This document shows positions 17,750-26,709 of a DNA stretch of 64,000 nt, piece after piece. This DNA comes from Nonomuraea candida (lineage in GTDB: Bacteria > Actinomycetota > Actinomycetes > Streptosporangiales > Streptosporangiaceae), in NCBI RefSeq assembly GCF_000725485.1, contig NZ_KL647032.1, positions 1 to 64,000 on the forward strand, read 5' to 3'. Below the pieces are notes generated by a model. The model worked only from the letters and a program-made list of their open reading frames with translations. It was not told the origin of the DNA and searched no databases. The stretch's first letter is position 1; every line of letters starts with the position of its first letter. A program made the translations under genes and the position numbers.

Positions 17750-18706
17750 GTGGCGGCTTCGTCCCCCGCGATCCTTGCCATCGGCCTCATCACCGCCGCC
17801 GCCGTCGCCGTCCTCCCGGCGACCCCGGCGCAGGCCGCCCCCAAGCCCAGCGAATCCCAGCTCCGCGGCCAGCTCAAGCAGCTCAACAACAAGGTCGACA
17901 AGCTCATCGAGAAGTACAACCTCAAGCGCGTCGAGCTGGCCGAGGCCCAGGAGGCCGCCAAGGCGGCCGCGGCCAGGCTGGCCGCGGCCGAGCAGGCCCT
18001 GGCCACGGCCGAGCAGCGGGTCGCCGAGATCGCCCGCCTGCGCTACCAGAACGGCGACCCGTCACTGCCCGGCATCATGCTCCCGACCGACGTCGCCGGC
18101 GCCGCGCTGCTCGAACAGCTCACGGCCGAGCAGCAGGCGGTCGTGGCGAGCGTGGCCAAGGCCCGCGACGACAAGGAACGTGCCAGCCAGGAGGCCGCCG
18201 CGCTGGCGGACCGCATCAAGGCGGACACGGCCACGGTCGCCGAGCAGCGCGACGAGGCCGAGGACGTCATCGAGGACATCAAGAAGAAGCTCGAGGACCT
18301 GGTGCCGTACGCGACGGGCCGCAACTCCGACGGCTCCTGGGCGCCCCAGCTTCCGACGGGTTCGGACAACATCACCTCGCGTACGCGGCTGATGAAGGCG
18401 CAGGTGGAGAAGAACTTCGCGCTGCCGTACACGGTGGGCTGCTTCCGCTCGGGCTCCAGCGGCGAGCACCCGCTCGGGCGGGCCTGCGACTTCATGATGA
18501 GCGCGGGCGGCGCGATGCCCAGCGCCGCCAACCTCGCGCTCGGCGACCGGATCGCGGACTGGGCCCTGGCGAACAAGGACAAGCTGGGCGTCAAGTACGT
18601 CATCTGGAAGCAGCGCATCAACCAGGGCTCCGGCTGGCGCGCGATGTCCGACCGCGGCAGCATCACCGAGAACCACTTCGACCACGTGCACATCTCGATG
18701 AACTAG
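17750..18706 (+). CDS. secreted coiled-coil protein with ARB-07466-like C-terminal domain
   Basis: The 318-residue protein has a Sec signal (hydrophobic run ending in ATPAQAA, about residues 10-31) and a long N-terminal coiled coil (about 38-190; repeated LKQLNNKVDKL and AEAQEAAKAAAARL stretches). A C-terminal domain of about 110 residues has TVGCFRSGSSGEHPLGRACDF and ends ENHFDHVHIS. The H/D-rich ends (SGEHPLGRACD, HFDHVH) look like a metal or D,D-peptidase-type (M15-like) site, so a role in cell-wall remodelling is likely. GTG at 17750 lies 10 nt after GGGAGAGG and directly after the riboswitch, which places it under c-di-AMP control. Confidence 0.85.
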   Translation: MAASSPAILAIGLITAAAVAVLPATPAQAAPKPSESQLRGQLKQLNNKVDKLIEKYNLKRVELAEAQEAAKAAAARLAAAEQALATAEQRVAEIARLRYQNGDPSLPGIMLPTDVAGAALLEQLTAEQQAVVASVAKARDDKERASQEAAALADRIKADTATVAEQRDEAEDVIEDIKKKLEDLVPYATGRNSDGSWAPQLPTGSDNITSRTRLMKAQVEKNFALPYTVGCFRSGSSGEHPLGRACDFMMSAGGAMPSAANLALGDRIADWALANKDKLGVKYVIWKQRINQGSGWRAMSDRGSITENHFDHVHISMN

Positions 18707-18724
18707 GAAGGGACGGACGGCGGC

Positions 18725-19399
18725 TCAGGGCTGTTCGGGGGTTCGCGGGACGAGCAGGCCGCGGTTGAACGCCTCGGTGACGGCGGCGGCGCGGTCGCCG
18801 ACGCCGAGCTTGGCGTAGATGTTCAGCAGGTGGGTCTTGACCGTGGCCTCGGTGATGAACAGCCGGGCGGCCGCCTCGCGGTTGGTGTTCCCGGCCGCCA
18901 CGAGGGCCAGGACCTCGAGCTCCCGCTGGCTGAGCAGTTGCGGCGCGGGGGTCCTGACCCGGTTCATCAGCCGGGCCGCCACCGACGGGGACAGCACGCT
19001 CTCGCCCCTGGCGGCGGCCCGGGCGCCGCGCAGCAGCTCCTCCCGGGGAGAGTCCTTGAGCAGGTAGCCGGTCGCCCCCGCCTCGATCGCCGGAAGGACG
19101 TGGGTGTCGGTGTCGTAGGTCGTCAGCACCAGCACCCGCGCGGTGACGCCGAGCCTGGTCAGCTCGTTGATCGCGGTCAGCCCGTCCATGCCCGGCATGC
19201 GCAGGTCCATCAGGACCACGTCGGGCCGCAGCTCCCGGGCGAGCCGTACGGCGGCGGCGCCGTCCGCGGCCTCGCCCAGCACCTCGAACCCGGGCGCGGA
19301 GGCGAACATGCTGCTCAGCCCGTCTCTGACGACGGGATGGTCGTCCGCGATCACCAGTCGGATCGGGGGCTCGGGCCGGTCGGCGGCGTGCTCGGTCAT
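18725..19399 (-). CDS. NarL/FixJ family response regulator
   Basis: The 224-residue protein has a receiver domain with the phosphoacceptor Asp in VVLMDLRMPGMDG, the acidic pair in IADDHPV, and Lys in YLLKDSPREELL. A LuxR-type helix-turn-helix follows (LSQRELEVLALVAAGNTNRE, then EATVKTHLLNIYAKLGV). Its start overlaps the histidine kinase stop by 4 bp, so the pair is translationally coupled and very likely cognate. The operon's original partner genes seem to have been an ABC transporter, of which only a stub remains upstream. Confidence 0.95.
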   Translation of the reverse strand: MTEHAADRPEPPIRLVIADDHPVVRDGLSSMFASAPGFEVLGEAADGAAAVRLARELRPDVVLMDLRMPGMDGLTAINELTRLGVTARVLVLTTYDTDTHVLPAIEAGATGYLLKDSPREELLRGARAAARGESVLSPSVAARLMNRVRTPAPQLLSQRELEVLALVAAGNTNREAAARLFITEATVKTHLLNIYAKLGVGDRAAAVTEAFNRGLLVPRTPEQP

Positions 19400-20670
19400 G
19401 CGTGGCTCCCGGAGGGCAGGGTGGGGATGCGGGCCGAGATCCCGGTGCCGGCGCCGGGCTCGGACTCGATCTGTAAGGTGCCGGACAGTCCTTCGACGCG
19501 CTGGCGCATGATGGCCAGGCCGAATCCGCCGCCCCGGTCCGGCGGGGGTGGCCCGTCGGCCGGGCCGGCTTCGAGAGCGGCGGGGTCGAAGCCCTTGCCG
19601 TCGTCACGCACGTCCAGCGCGACCTCGTGCGCCAGGTAGGACAGGGTCACCCCGACCCTGGTCGCGTGCGCGTGCTTGGCGACATTGGCCAGGGCCTCCT
19701 GGGCCGTGCGCAGCAGCGCGAACTCGGCCTCCGGCGTCATCGGCCGTACCGTGCCGGTCGTCGTGACCTGGACGGCGAGCCCGTGCAGCTTCGACCACCG
19801 GTCGGCGACGCCGGCGAGCGCCTGGCTCAGGCGCGCGGTCCGCAGCGGCTCGGGGCGCAGCGCGTCGACCGAGCGCCGCGCCTCGGCCAGGCTCTCCCTG
19901 GCCAGGTTCTTGACCGCGTCGAAGGGCCGGCGCCACGGCGCCGGGACCTCGTGCATCTGCTCGGCCGCCTGGAGCTGCGCGATGATGCCGGTCAGCCCCT
20001 GGGCCAGGGTGTCGTGGATCTCGCGGGCCATCCGCCGGCGCTCGTCGAGCACGCCGGCCTCCCTGGCCTGGGCGAGCAGCTGGGCGTGCAGGCCGGCGTT
20101 CTCGGCGATCGACGCCTCCAGCAGCCGGTTCGTCCGGCTCAGCTCCGCGAGGGTCTGCTCGCGCCGATCCTCCTCCCGCTCGGCGAGCCGCAGCACCCAG
20201 GCGCAGCCGCACATCATGGCGATGTTGAACGCGACGATGGTCACGTGCAGCGTCAGGCCGAGCGCGTCCGTCGTGGGAACGCTCGACGCCTGCGCGGTGC
20301 CGGCCAGGACCGCCGCGGCGGCCACGCCCAGCAGCCGCCACGGCCAGCGCAGGACCGTGAAGGAGTAGATGTAGGCGGCGGGGGTGAAGAGCCCGAAGAG
20401 GGGCTGGCGAGCCACCAGGACCGCGGTGATCGCGATCAGCCCCGCGACGAACACCCCCATGATCCGCGGCCGGTCCCACCAGCCGGGACGCAGGGTGAAC
20501 ATGACGAGCATCCACCCGGCCGCCAGCGCGCACAGGCCGAGGTCGATGAGCAGGGAGCCGCCCGCCGGGCCCGCCACGGCCGGCAGGATCACGACGAGGA
20601 GCGCCAGCAGGATGTACGGCACCACGTTGACCAGAAGGAACGGCGGCTGCTGCGAGATCTTCCTGCCCAA
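19396..20670 (-). CDS. HisKA_3-type sensor histidine kinase
   Basis: The membrane-bound sensor has about six hydrophobic segments in the first 160 residues with no large extracellular loop. A coiled linker follows, then the phosphoacceptor histidine in RRMAREIHDTLAQGLTGII (about residue 219). The HATPase domain shows the N-box AQEALANVAKHAHA and the G-box DDGKGFDP. The start is TTG behind GGGGGAGAGG. It partners the NarL-type regulator just downstream. It begins only 21 bp after a truncated ABC ATPase stub, and kinases of this layout usually control drug or peptide exporters. Confidence 0.93.
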   Translation of the reverse strand: MGRKISQQPPFLLVNVVPYILLALLVVILPAVAGPAGGSLLIDLGLCALAAGWMLVMFTLRPGWWDRPRIMGVFVAGLIAITAVLVARQPLFGLFTPAAYIYSFTVLRWPWRLLGVAAAAVLAGTAQASSVPTTDALGLTLHVTIVAFNIAMMCGCAWVLRLAEREEDRREQTLAELSRTNRLLEASIAENAGLHAQLLAQAREAGVLDERRRMAREIHDTLAQGLTGIIAQLQAAEQMHEVPAPWRRPFDAVKNLARESLAEARRSVDALRPEPLRTARLSQALAGVADRWSKLHGLAVQVTTTGTVRPMTPEAEFALLRTAQEALANVAKHAHATRVGVTLSYLAHEVALDVRDDGKGFDPAALEAGPADGPPPPDRGGGFGLAIMRQRVEGLSGTLQIESEPGAGTGISARIPTLPSGSHA

Positions 20671-20691
20671 GACTTCCTCTCCCCCTGGATT

Positions 20692-20772
20692 CTAGTCCCG
20701 GCCTTCGTCATCGACGGCGATCTTGTCGTCATAGCGTTTGTGGAGGTTGCGTACCTCGATCACTGCTGGCAT
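20692..20772 (-). pseudogene. stub of an ABC transporter ATPase gene
   Basis: The minus strand encodes MPAVIEVRNLHKRYDDKIAVDD and then EGRD and a stop. The first 22 residues are the unmistakable N-terminus of an ABC ATPase (IEVRNLHKRYGDKxAVDD normally runs into the A-loop and Walker A). Everything after that, including all catalytic motifs, is missing. A good ribosome site (GGAAGG, 9 nt) precedes the ATG. The stub lies exactly where the ATPase gene of an ABC-kinase-regulator operon would start, so a deletion of the ATPase body and probably the permease gene is the simplest reading. Confidence 0.75.
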
Positions 20773-20973
20773 GCGCCTGTCCTTCCGGGCCCGGCCCGTC
20801 GGATCGACGCATTCAGCCTGCTATGACCGGCACTTTCGCACCATCGACCAGTGGACGGGAGCCGGCTGCCGGACGGCGGAGAGTCCGGCTCAGCCGGACG
20901 GCGGCGCCGGTCCACCGATCGGTTGACCGCCGCCCCGGACGGCGCGGGCGGTGACGGCCCGCACCGGTCGCCG

Positions 20974-21327
20974 TCAGGGCATGCGCTCGACGAGGGACTT
21001 CGGCGCGACGCAGCGGTACGCGTCGGCCACGATCTCGGCCACCTCGTCCCAGTCGACGCCGGGAACGTCGAGGTAGACGCCCAGCCATCCCCGGTGCCCC
21101 ACGTAGGGAGGGCGGAAGAAGCGCTCGGGGTCCTCGGCCACCAGCTCCTCCTGGACGCCGGGAGGAGCCGCGCACCAGAACGCCAGCCGGTCGTCGTGGT
21201 GGTGGTCGGCGAACATCACGAACGTCTTCTTGCCTCGGACGAACCACGTCGGCTCCCCGTGGGAGAGCCGCTCGGTGGTCTCGGGCAGGGCCAGGCACAG
21301 GGCCCGCAGCCGGTCGAGCGCGTCCAT
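20974..21327 (-). CDS. MmcQ/YjbR family protein
   Basis: The 117-residue protein has the YjbR fold signature: LRALCLALPETTERLSHGEPTWFVRGKKTFVMF in the first 50 residues (a tryptophan-phenylalanine core) and HRGWLGVYLD before a final helical region with VAEIVADAYRCVAPKSL. Members have a CyaY-like fold and are annotated as DNA-binding on weak grounds. No partner gene indicates a function. It lies 10 bp after the broken site-2 protease gene on the same strand. Confidence 0.85.
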   Translation of the reverse strand: MDALDRLRALCLALPETTERLSHGEPTWFVRGKKTFVMFADHHHDDRLAFWCAAPPGVQEELVAEDPERFFRPPYVGHRGWLGVYLDVPGVDWDEVAEIVADAYRCVAPKSLVERMP

Positions 21328-21337
21328 GGGCGGCCTG

Positions 21338-22485
21338 CTAGTTCGTCAGCGTGAGCGGGTTGACCAGGTCGGCGTAGACGAGCAGGCCCGCCATGATCAT
21401 CATGACGATCGCGATCGCGTAGGTCAGGGGCAGCACCTTGGCGATGTCCACGTGGGCGGGCTCCGGCCGCCGCATGATCTTGGCGTAGGCCCGCTTGATG
21501 CCCTCCCACAGCCCGCCGGCGATGTGGCCGCCGTCGAGCGGCAGCAGCGGGATGAGGTTGAACATGCCGATCGCCAGGTTGAAGCCGGCCAGCAGGTTGA
21601 CGAAGATGGCGATCTTCTTCTCGTTGGACAGGTCGGAGGCCAGGATCTCGCCGCCCATGCGGCCCGCGCCGACCACGCCCACCGGGCCCTCCGGGTCGCG
21701 CTCCTCGCCGGAGAAGGCGGCGTGCCAGACGCCGACCATCTTCTCGGGCAGGTTGACCAGCGAGCCCGCCACCCGGGCGGTCAGCTCGCCCATGTAGCCG
21801 ATGACCTGGCCCATGCTCTGCTGCTGCATGACCTCGGTGGGCAGCACGCCGAGGAAGCCGACGTTCTTGTCGATCTTCTCGGGGTCCTGGAGGTTGGGCC
21901 GGTCCTGGGCGATGAGCGTGACGGTGAGCGTCATCGGCTTGTCGTCGCGGACGATGCCGAGCTGCACGGGGCCGGGGCCGTGGGAGCGGATCAGCCGGGT
22001 GGCGTCCTCCCAGGAGCCGATCTTGCGGCCGTCGAAGGTGACCATGCGGTCGCCGGGCTTGAGGCCCGCCTGCGCGGCCGGGGTGAGCTGGTCGCCGGGA
22101 CGGCAGTCGGCGCGCTGCTCGGAGATCGGGATCACGCACGTGTTGGTGTCGGGCGAGACGATCGGCGCCCAGGTGGGCAGGCCGATGCCGACCAGCAGGA
22201 TGCTGAAGAAGACGAACGCGAGCACGAAGTTCATCGCCGGGCCGCCGGCCATGATGATGACCTTCTGCCACCACTTCTTGCGGTAGAAGACGCGGTCCTC
22301 GTCACGCCGTATTCCGTCTCGCCCCTGCGCCGGGACCAGGCGGTCGAGCCGAATCCGACCATGTACTGGGTCACCTTGACGCCGAAGAGCTTGGCCGGCA
22401 CGAGGTGGCCGAGCTCGTGCAGCGCGATGGAGACCATCAACCCGAGGAGGAAGAGAATGATCCCCACAACGTAGAGCCAGTTCAT
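21338..22485 (-). pseudogene. site-2 protease (RseP/Rip1, M50 family) broken by a deletion and frameshift
   Basis: Two frames together encode an M50 membrane metalloprotease. The first (from ATG at 22485) has the zinc motif HELGH, then [16 protein letters not shown] and [12 protein letters not shown]. The frame then shifts at about 22298-22306, and the second frame resumes at [25 protein letters not shown]. It continues through the PDZ domain (KPGDRMVTFDGRKIGSW) to the second active-site motif in LIPLLPLDGGH. The family's KAxPLGG(Y/F) loop and the next residues, which should lie between the two parts, are absent. The gene therefore looks inactive, unless the break is a sequencing or assembly error. 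The usual neighbours dxr and ispG are absent too. Confidence 0.8.
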
Positions 22486-22639
22486 CTAGGCGCGCTCCCC
22501 GGCAGACGACAAGGACAGACGAAAGGTCCGACAGCCCCAGAGTAGTCGAACTCGCCGCAGCGCACGGCTTACCGCACTTCCTGAGCATTGACAGCGTGCA
22601 CTCGGCCGATCACCCTGGGAGACGACGGAGGGGGACGTC

Positions 22640-23230
22640 TTGATCCGCATTCTCATTGCCGAGCACCTGCCGCTGGTGCGCCGTGGCCTGCTCGCCACCC
22701 TCGGAGCCGAACCCGACCTGCGGGTGGTCGCCGAGGCCGGATGCGCCGAGGAGGTGGTGCGCACGGCGGTGACCGCCGAGGCCGACGTGGCCGTGGTCGA
22801 TCTCGACCTGCCGGGGCCGCCGGTGGCCGACCCGCTGGCCGAGCAGGGGTGCGGGGTGCTGATCCTGTCGGCCGCGCCCAATCCGGCGCAGGTGCGTGAG
22901 GCTCTGGCCGGTCCGGCGCTGGGGTTCATGAGTCTGTGCGTGCCGCCCGAGCGGCTGGCCGAGGGGGTGCGTCAGGTGGCGGCGGGCCGGCGGGCCATCG
23001 AGGCCGAGCTGGCCGTGGCCGCGTTGCAGTGCGCCTCCAACCCGCTGACCAGGAGAGAGCTTGACGTGCTGCGGATCGCGGCGGGCGGGGCCAGGTCGAC
23101 GGAGATCGCCGACGAGCTGTTCCTGTCGGTCGGCACCGTACGCAACCATCTGTCGCGCATCATGTGCAAGACGGGAGCGCGCAACCGGCTCGACGCGGTG
23201 CGCATCGCGAGCGACTGCGGCTGGTTGTGA
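22640..23230 (+). CDS. LuxR-type response regulator with an atypical receiver domain
   Basis: The 196-residue protein keeps the likely phosphoacceptor Asp (VAVVDLDLPGP) and a single early acidic residue (IAEH where DD is usual). In place of the conserved lysine the sequence is LGFMSLCVPPERL, so the Lys of the GYLLK motif is missing. The C-terminal helix-turn-helix is normal (LTRRELDVLRIAAGG, then VGTVRNHLSRIMCKTGA). It may work without phosphorylation. The start is TTG with GGAGGGGG upstream. No kinase gene adjoins it; it is divergent from the broken protease gene. Confidence 0.88.
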   Translation: MIRILIAEHLPLVRRGLLATLGAEPDLRVVAEAGCAEEVVRTAVTAEADVAVVDLDLPGPPVADPLAEQGCGVLILSAAPNPAQVREALAGPALGFMSLCVPPERLAEGVRQVAAGRRAIEAELAVAALQCASNPLTRRELDVLRIAAGGARSTEIADELFLSVGTVRNHLSRIMCKTGARNRLDAVRIASDCGWL

Positions 23231-23395
23231 GGGACGGCTGTACGGGACCCGGTGGAGCCGCGCCGCTCCGCCGGGGCCCGGACACCATCGAGGATCTCAG
23301 CAGGCCCGAGCCCGCTGCCAGTGACCGCGATCACGACCGTTCCGTGTGAAACGTCACGGTCTCGGCCCTGCCGCGCACAGGCCGCCGGCGCCCGT

Positions 23396-24508
23396 TCAGG
23401 GCCGCCAGATGAGCACCAGCGCGCAGTCGTCGTTGTGGCCGGAGGCCATCGCGTTGACCAGCGCCCTGGCGCCGTCGCGGAACCCGGAGGGCAGCAGCCG
23501 CTCCGCCTCGCCGAGCAGCCGGTCGAGCCCCGCGTCGATGTCGCGCCCGGGCTGCTCGATCAGGCCGTCGGTGTAGAGCAGCAGCGCGTCGCCCTTGCGC
23601 AGGGTGCCGCTGTCGGGCTCGCAGTGCAGGTCGGGCACCACACCGAGCACGACGCCCTTGGCCGAGGCGACCTGCCAGTTGCCGGTGCCCGCGTCGAACT
23701 TCACCACCGGCGGGTGCCCGGCCGAAGTGATCGTGTAGTCGCCGGTCGCCAGGTCGAGACGCACGTGCACGGCGGTCACGAACCCCTCGTCGCCGCGCTG
23801 CCTGTGCAGGTAGGCGTTGCACGCCGGCAGGAAGTCCGCGACCGAGCCGAGCAGCCCGCCGAACGTGCCCGACAGCAGCAGCGCCCTGGTGCCGGCGTCG
23901 ACGCCCTTGCCCGACACGTCCACCAGCGCGATCTCCACCGAGTCGCCGTCGCGCATGGAGACCAGGAAGTCGCCGCCGAACGACGAGCCGCCCGCCTGCT
24001 TGAGCACCACCTTGCCGCCCCAGTCCTTGGGCAGCGCGGGCAGCTCGCCCTGGCTCCTGAGCCGGTCGCGCAGCTCCAGCAGCATCGCGTCGCCGCGCAG
24101 CCCCTGCACGCCGAGCTTGCCCCTGGTGCGGGCCATGAGCACGGCGAGCACGGCGGTGCACACGATGGTCACGGTCAGCCCCAGCCCGACCCGGCCCGCG
24201 CCGAGCGTGGCCGCGACGTAGGCCAGCGCGGCCCCGACGCCGACGAGCAGCTTGACGAGGCTGCGCAGCCGGAGCTGGAGCCCGCCGACGAGGGTGACCA
24301 GGATGAGCAGGGAGGGCGAGAACCACCCGGTCGAGACCTCGGCGGCGAGGAACCCGATGACGAGTGCCAGCCCGATCAGCGCGATGAGCAGGTTGCGGTC
24401 GCGGGCGAAGACACGCCGGACGAACCTGACGACAGGCACCAGAAGCGGCACCCGCACCAGGACCGCGCGGACCCGTGGCGGGATCAGCGGCGCCGGACGG
24501 GAACTCAT
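23396..24508 (-). CDS. membrane-anchored PP2C-type (SpoIIE-like) phosphatase
   Basis: The protein of about 370 residues begins with a basic cytoplasmic stretch and about four membrane segments (LLIALIGLALVIGFLAAEV, LLILVTLVGGLQL, and others) up to about residue 140. The SpoIIE/RsbU phosphatase domain follows, with the metal-binding VDVSGKGVDAG, TSAGHPPVVKF and LLYTDGLIEQPG motifs. Such enzymes reset anti-sigma antagonists in partner-switching pathways. ATG at 24508 lacks a clear ribosome site, and the open frame continues upstream to 24580 without protein-like sequence. No anti-sigma or antagonist gene is adjacent; the ATPase at 8986 is a possible but distant partner. Confidence 0.88.
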   Translation of the reverse strand: MSSRPAPLIPPRVRAVLVRVPLLVPVVRFVRRVFARDRNLLIALIGLALVIGFLAAEVSTGWFSPSLLILVTLVGGLQLRLRSLVKLLVGVGAALAYVAATLGAGRVGLGLTVTIVCTAVLAVLMARTRGKLGVQGLRGDAMLLELRDRLRSQGELPALPKDWGGKVVLKQAGGSSFGGDFLVSMRDGDSVEIALVDVSGKGVDAGTRALLLSGTFGGLLGSVADFLPACNAYLHRQRGDEGFVTAVHVRLDLATGDYTITSAGHPPVVKFDAGTGNWQVASAKGVVLGVVPDLHCEPDSGTLRKGDALLLYTDGLIEQPGRDIDAGLDRLLGEAERLLPSGFRDGARALVNAMASGHNDDCALVLIWRP

Positions 24509-24626
24509 GATGCGCCTGACTGTATCGGTCTGACCCGTGTTTGGGCAGCCCACTTGACCAACGCCTTGATCATTAAGCACGGATATTGGGTGGCCGTCCC
24601 CCTTTGCCCGCTCCTACCGTGGACGG

Positions 24627-25853
24627 ATGACGTATCCGATCCGTCCGATTGACGAGTCCGAGTGGCCAGCCTTCAGCACGGTGCTCGAAGAGGCGTTCGG
24701 CTGGGCGCCGCATCCCACCCAGCTCGCGAGATTCAAGGCGGGGACGGAGTTCGACCGGACGCTGGCAGCCTTCGACGGCGAGCGGATCGCCGGGGTCACC
24801 TCCGTCCTCAGCCTGACCATGACGATCCCCGGCACGCAGCTCCCCGTCGCCGGCGTCACCTCTGTCAGCGTGCTTCCCTCCCACCGCCGCCGCGGCGTGC
24901 TGTCGTCGCTGATGCGCAGGCAGCTCACCGACATCCGCGAGCGCGGCGAGTGCGTCGCCGCCCTGTACGCCTCCGAGTCCTCCATCTACGGCAGGTACGG
25001 CTACGGCAGGGCGGCCGGCGAGCTGTCCTTCCGCATCGACAAGAGCCGCTCGGCCTTCGTCCCCGGCGCGCCCGGTGACCCGTCGCTGCGCCTCAGGGTC
25101 GCCAAGCCCGCCGAGGTGCGCACGGAGCTGGAGAAGCTCTTCGCCTCCGTCGTCGCGGGCCGCCCCGGCAGGTACGAGCGCGACACCCAGTCCTGGGACA
25201 ACTGGCTGGCCGACGAGGAGCCCGACCAGCGCGGCGCCGGGCCGCTGCGCTCGATCCTGGCCGAGGACGACGGCGGCGTGCGCGGCTACGCCCTGTTCCG
25301 CATCAAGTCGTCCTGGGACGATGACGGCGTCGCCGAGGGCACGCTGAAGCTGCAGGAGCTGGAGGCGACCGACCCGGCGGCCTACGCGCTGCTGTGGCGC
25401 AGCGTCCTGGACCGCGACCTGGTCACCCGGGTCGAGGGCGGCATCCCGGTGGACGCCCCGCTGATCGCGCTGCTGGCCGACCAGCGCCAGCTCCGCGCCC
25501 GGTGGGCGGACGAGCTCTGGGTACGCCTGGTCGAGGTCGACAGGGCGCTGGCCGCGCGGGCCTACTCGGCGCCGGTGGACCTGGTGATCGAGGTCGAGGA
25601 CGACGTCTGCCCGTGGAACGCCCGCCGCTGGCGCCTGACCGCCGACCTGTCGGGCGCGGAGTGCAGGGCCGTGGAGGACGAGCCGGACCTGCGGCTGCCG
25701 GTGTCGGCGCTCGGCTCGGCGTACCTGGGCGACGGCGCGCTCGGCGAGCAGCTCGGCGCGGGCCTGCTGCGCGAGCACACGGCCGGCGCGGTGCGCAGGC
25801 TCGCCGCGGCCATGTCGTGGAGCCCGAAGCCGTGGGCGGGCATGACGTTCTGA
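24627..25853 (+). CDS. Eis-like GNAT N-acetyltransferase
   Basis: The 408-residue protein has the layout of Eis (enhanced intracellular survival) enzymes: a first GNAT domain with the acetyl-CoA loop in VTSVSVLPSHRRRGVLSSLM, a second GNAT-like region with YGRYGYGRA-type tyrosines, and a C-terminal SCP2-like domain. The final residues (WSPKPWAGMTF) provide the C-terminal carboxylate that acts in catalysis in this family. Eis enzymes acetylate amines of aminoglycosides or peptides. The ATG lies 6 nt after TACCGT, so translation is probably leaderless. It stands alone in front of a small open frame. Confidence 0.92.
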   Translation: MTYPIRPIDESEWPAFSTVLEEAFGWAPHPTQLARFKAGTEFDRTLAAFDGERIAGVTSVLSLTMTIPGTQLPVAGVTSVSVLPSHRRRGVLSSLMRRQLTDIRERGECVAALYASESSIYGRYGYGRAAGELSFRIDKSRSAFVPGAPGDPSLRLRVAKPAEVRTELEKLFASVVAGRPGRYERDTQSWDNWLADEEPDQRGAGPLRSILAEDDGGVRGYALFRIKSSWDDDGVAEGTLKLQELEATDPAAYALLWRSVLDRDLVTRVEGGIPVDAPLIALLADQRQLRARWADELWVRLVEVDRALAARAYSAPVDLVIEVEDDVCPWNARRWRLTADLSGAECRAVEDEPDLRLPVSALGSAYLGDGALGEQLGAGLLREHTAGAVRRLAAAMSWSPKPWAGMTF

Positions 25854-25868
25854 CGTAGGCTCGACGGT

Positions 25869-26015
25869 ATGGCGCTGCAAAGTCTGCAGATCACGGCGGT
25901 CGTGGCCATGCGCGCCCGCGATGTGTCCAGGCCGTCGAAAGAGCAGCAGGAGGCCGCCGACCGGCGACCCCTGCGTGACGAGACGCCCCGGCGCGACTCC
26001 AGGCGCAAGGGCTAG
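25869..26015 (+). CDS. small basic hypothetical protein (48 aa)
   Basis: The frame encodes MALQSLQITAVVAMRARDVS followed by a charged tail (KEQQEAADRRPLRDETPRRD, then SRRKG). I do not recognise it. Support for a real gene is a TAGGCT -10 element ending 7 nt before the ATG, the leaderless layout used by several genes here, and the absence of a competing gene up to the terminator at 26058. The second methionine (MRARDVSRP) is another possible start. It may also be part of the Eis transcript. Confidence 0.45.
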   Translation: MALQSLQITAVVAMRARDVSRPSKEQQEAADRRPLRDETPRRDSRRKG

Positions 26016-26057
26016 ACCGCTCGCGGGCGCCGCGCTCGCGTCCGCCGCGGTCCCGTG

Positions 26058-26086
26058 GGCGCGGAGGCCGGGGAGGCCTCCGCGCC
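26058..26086. terminator. bidirectional terminator before rpiB
   Basis: GGCGCGGAGGCC (26058-26069) pairs perfectly with 26075-26086 across a GGGGA loop. It lies between the convergent small frame/Eis unit and rpiB. Confidence 0.85.
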
Positions 26087-26146
26087 GGGCGCGGCGCACG
26101 CCGGCTCGGCGCACGGATCAGAGCAGTAAGGGACAGGGCGGCGAGG

Positions 26147-26614
<468 letters not shown>

Positions 26615-26709
26615 CCGACCAGTCTTCCACAGCCCCGCCGATCGGGCTCGCCCGCTAGAGTAAGGGTCTCAGGCGCCGTCCAACCCTTACATAGCGAAGG
26701 CAGAGTTCC

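Noticed and set aside
20773..20973. A gene between the ABC stub and the MmcQ gene
   Set aside because: No frame with a start signal or protein-like composition was found in this 200-bp gap.
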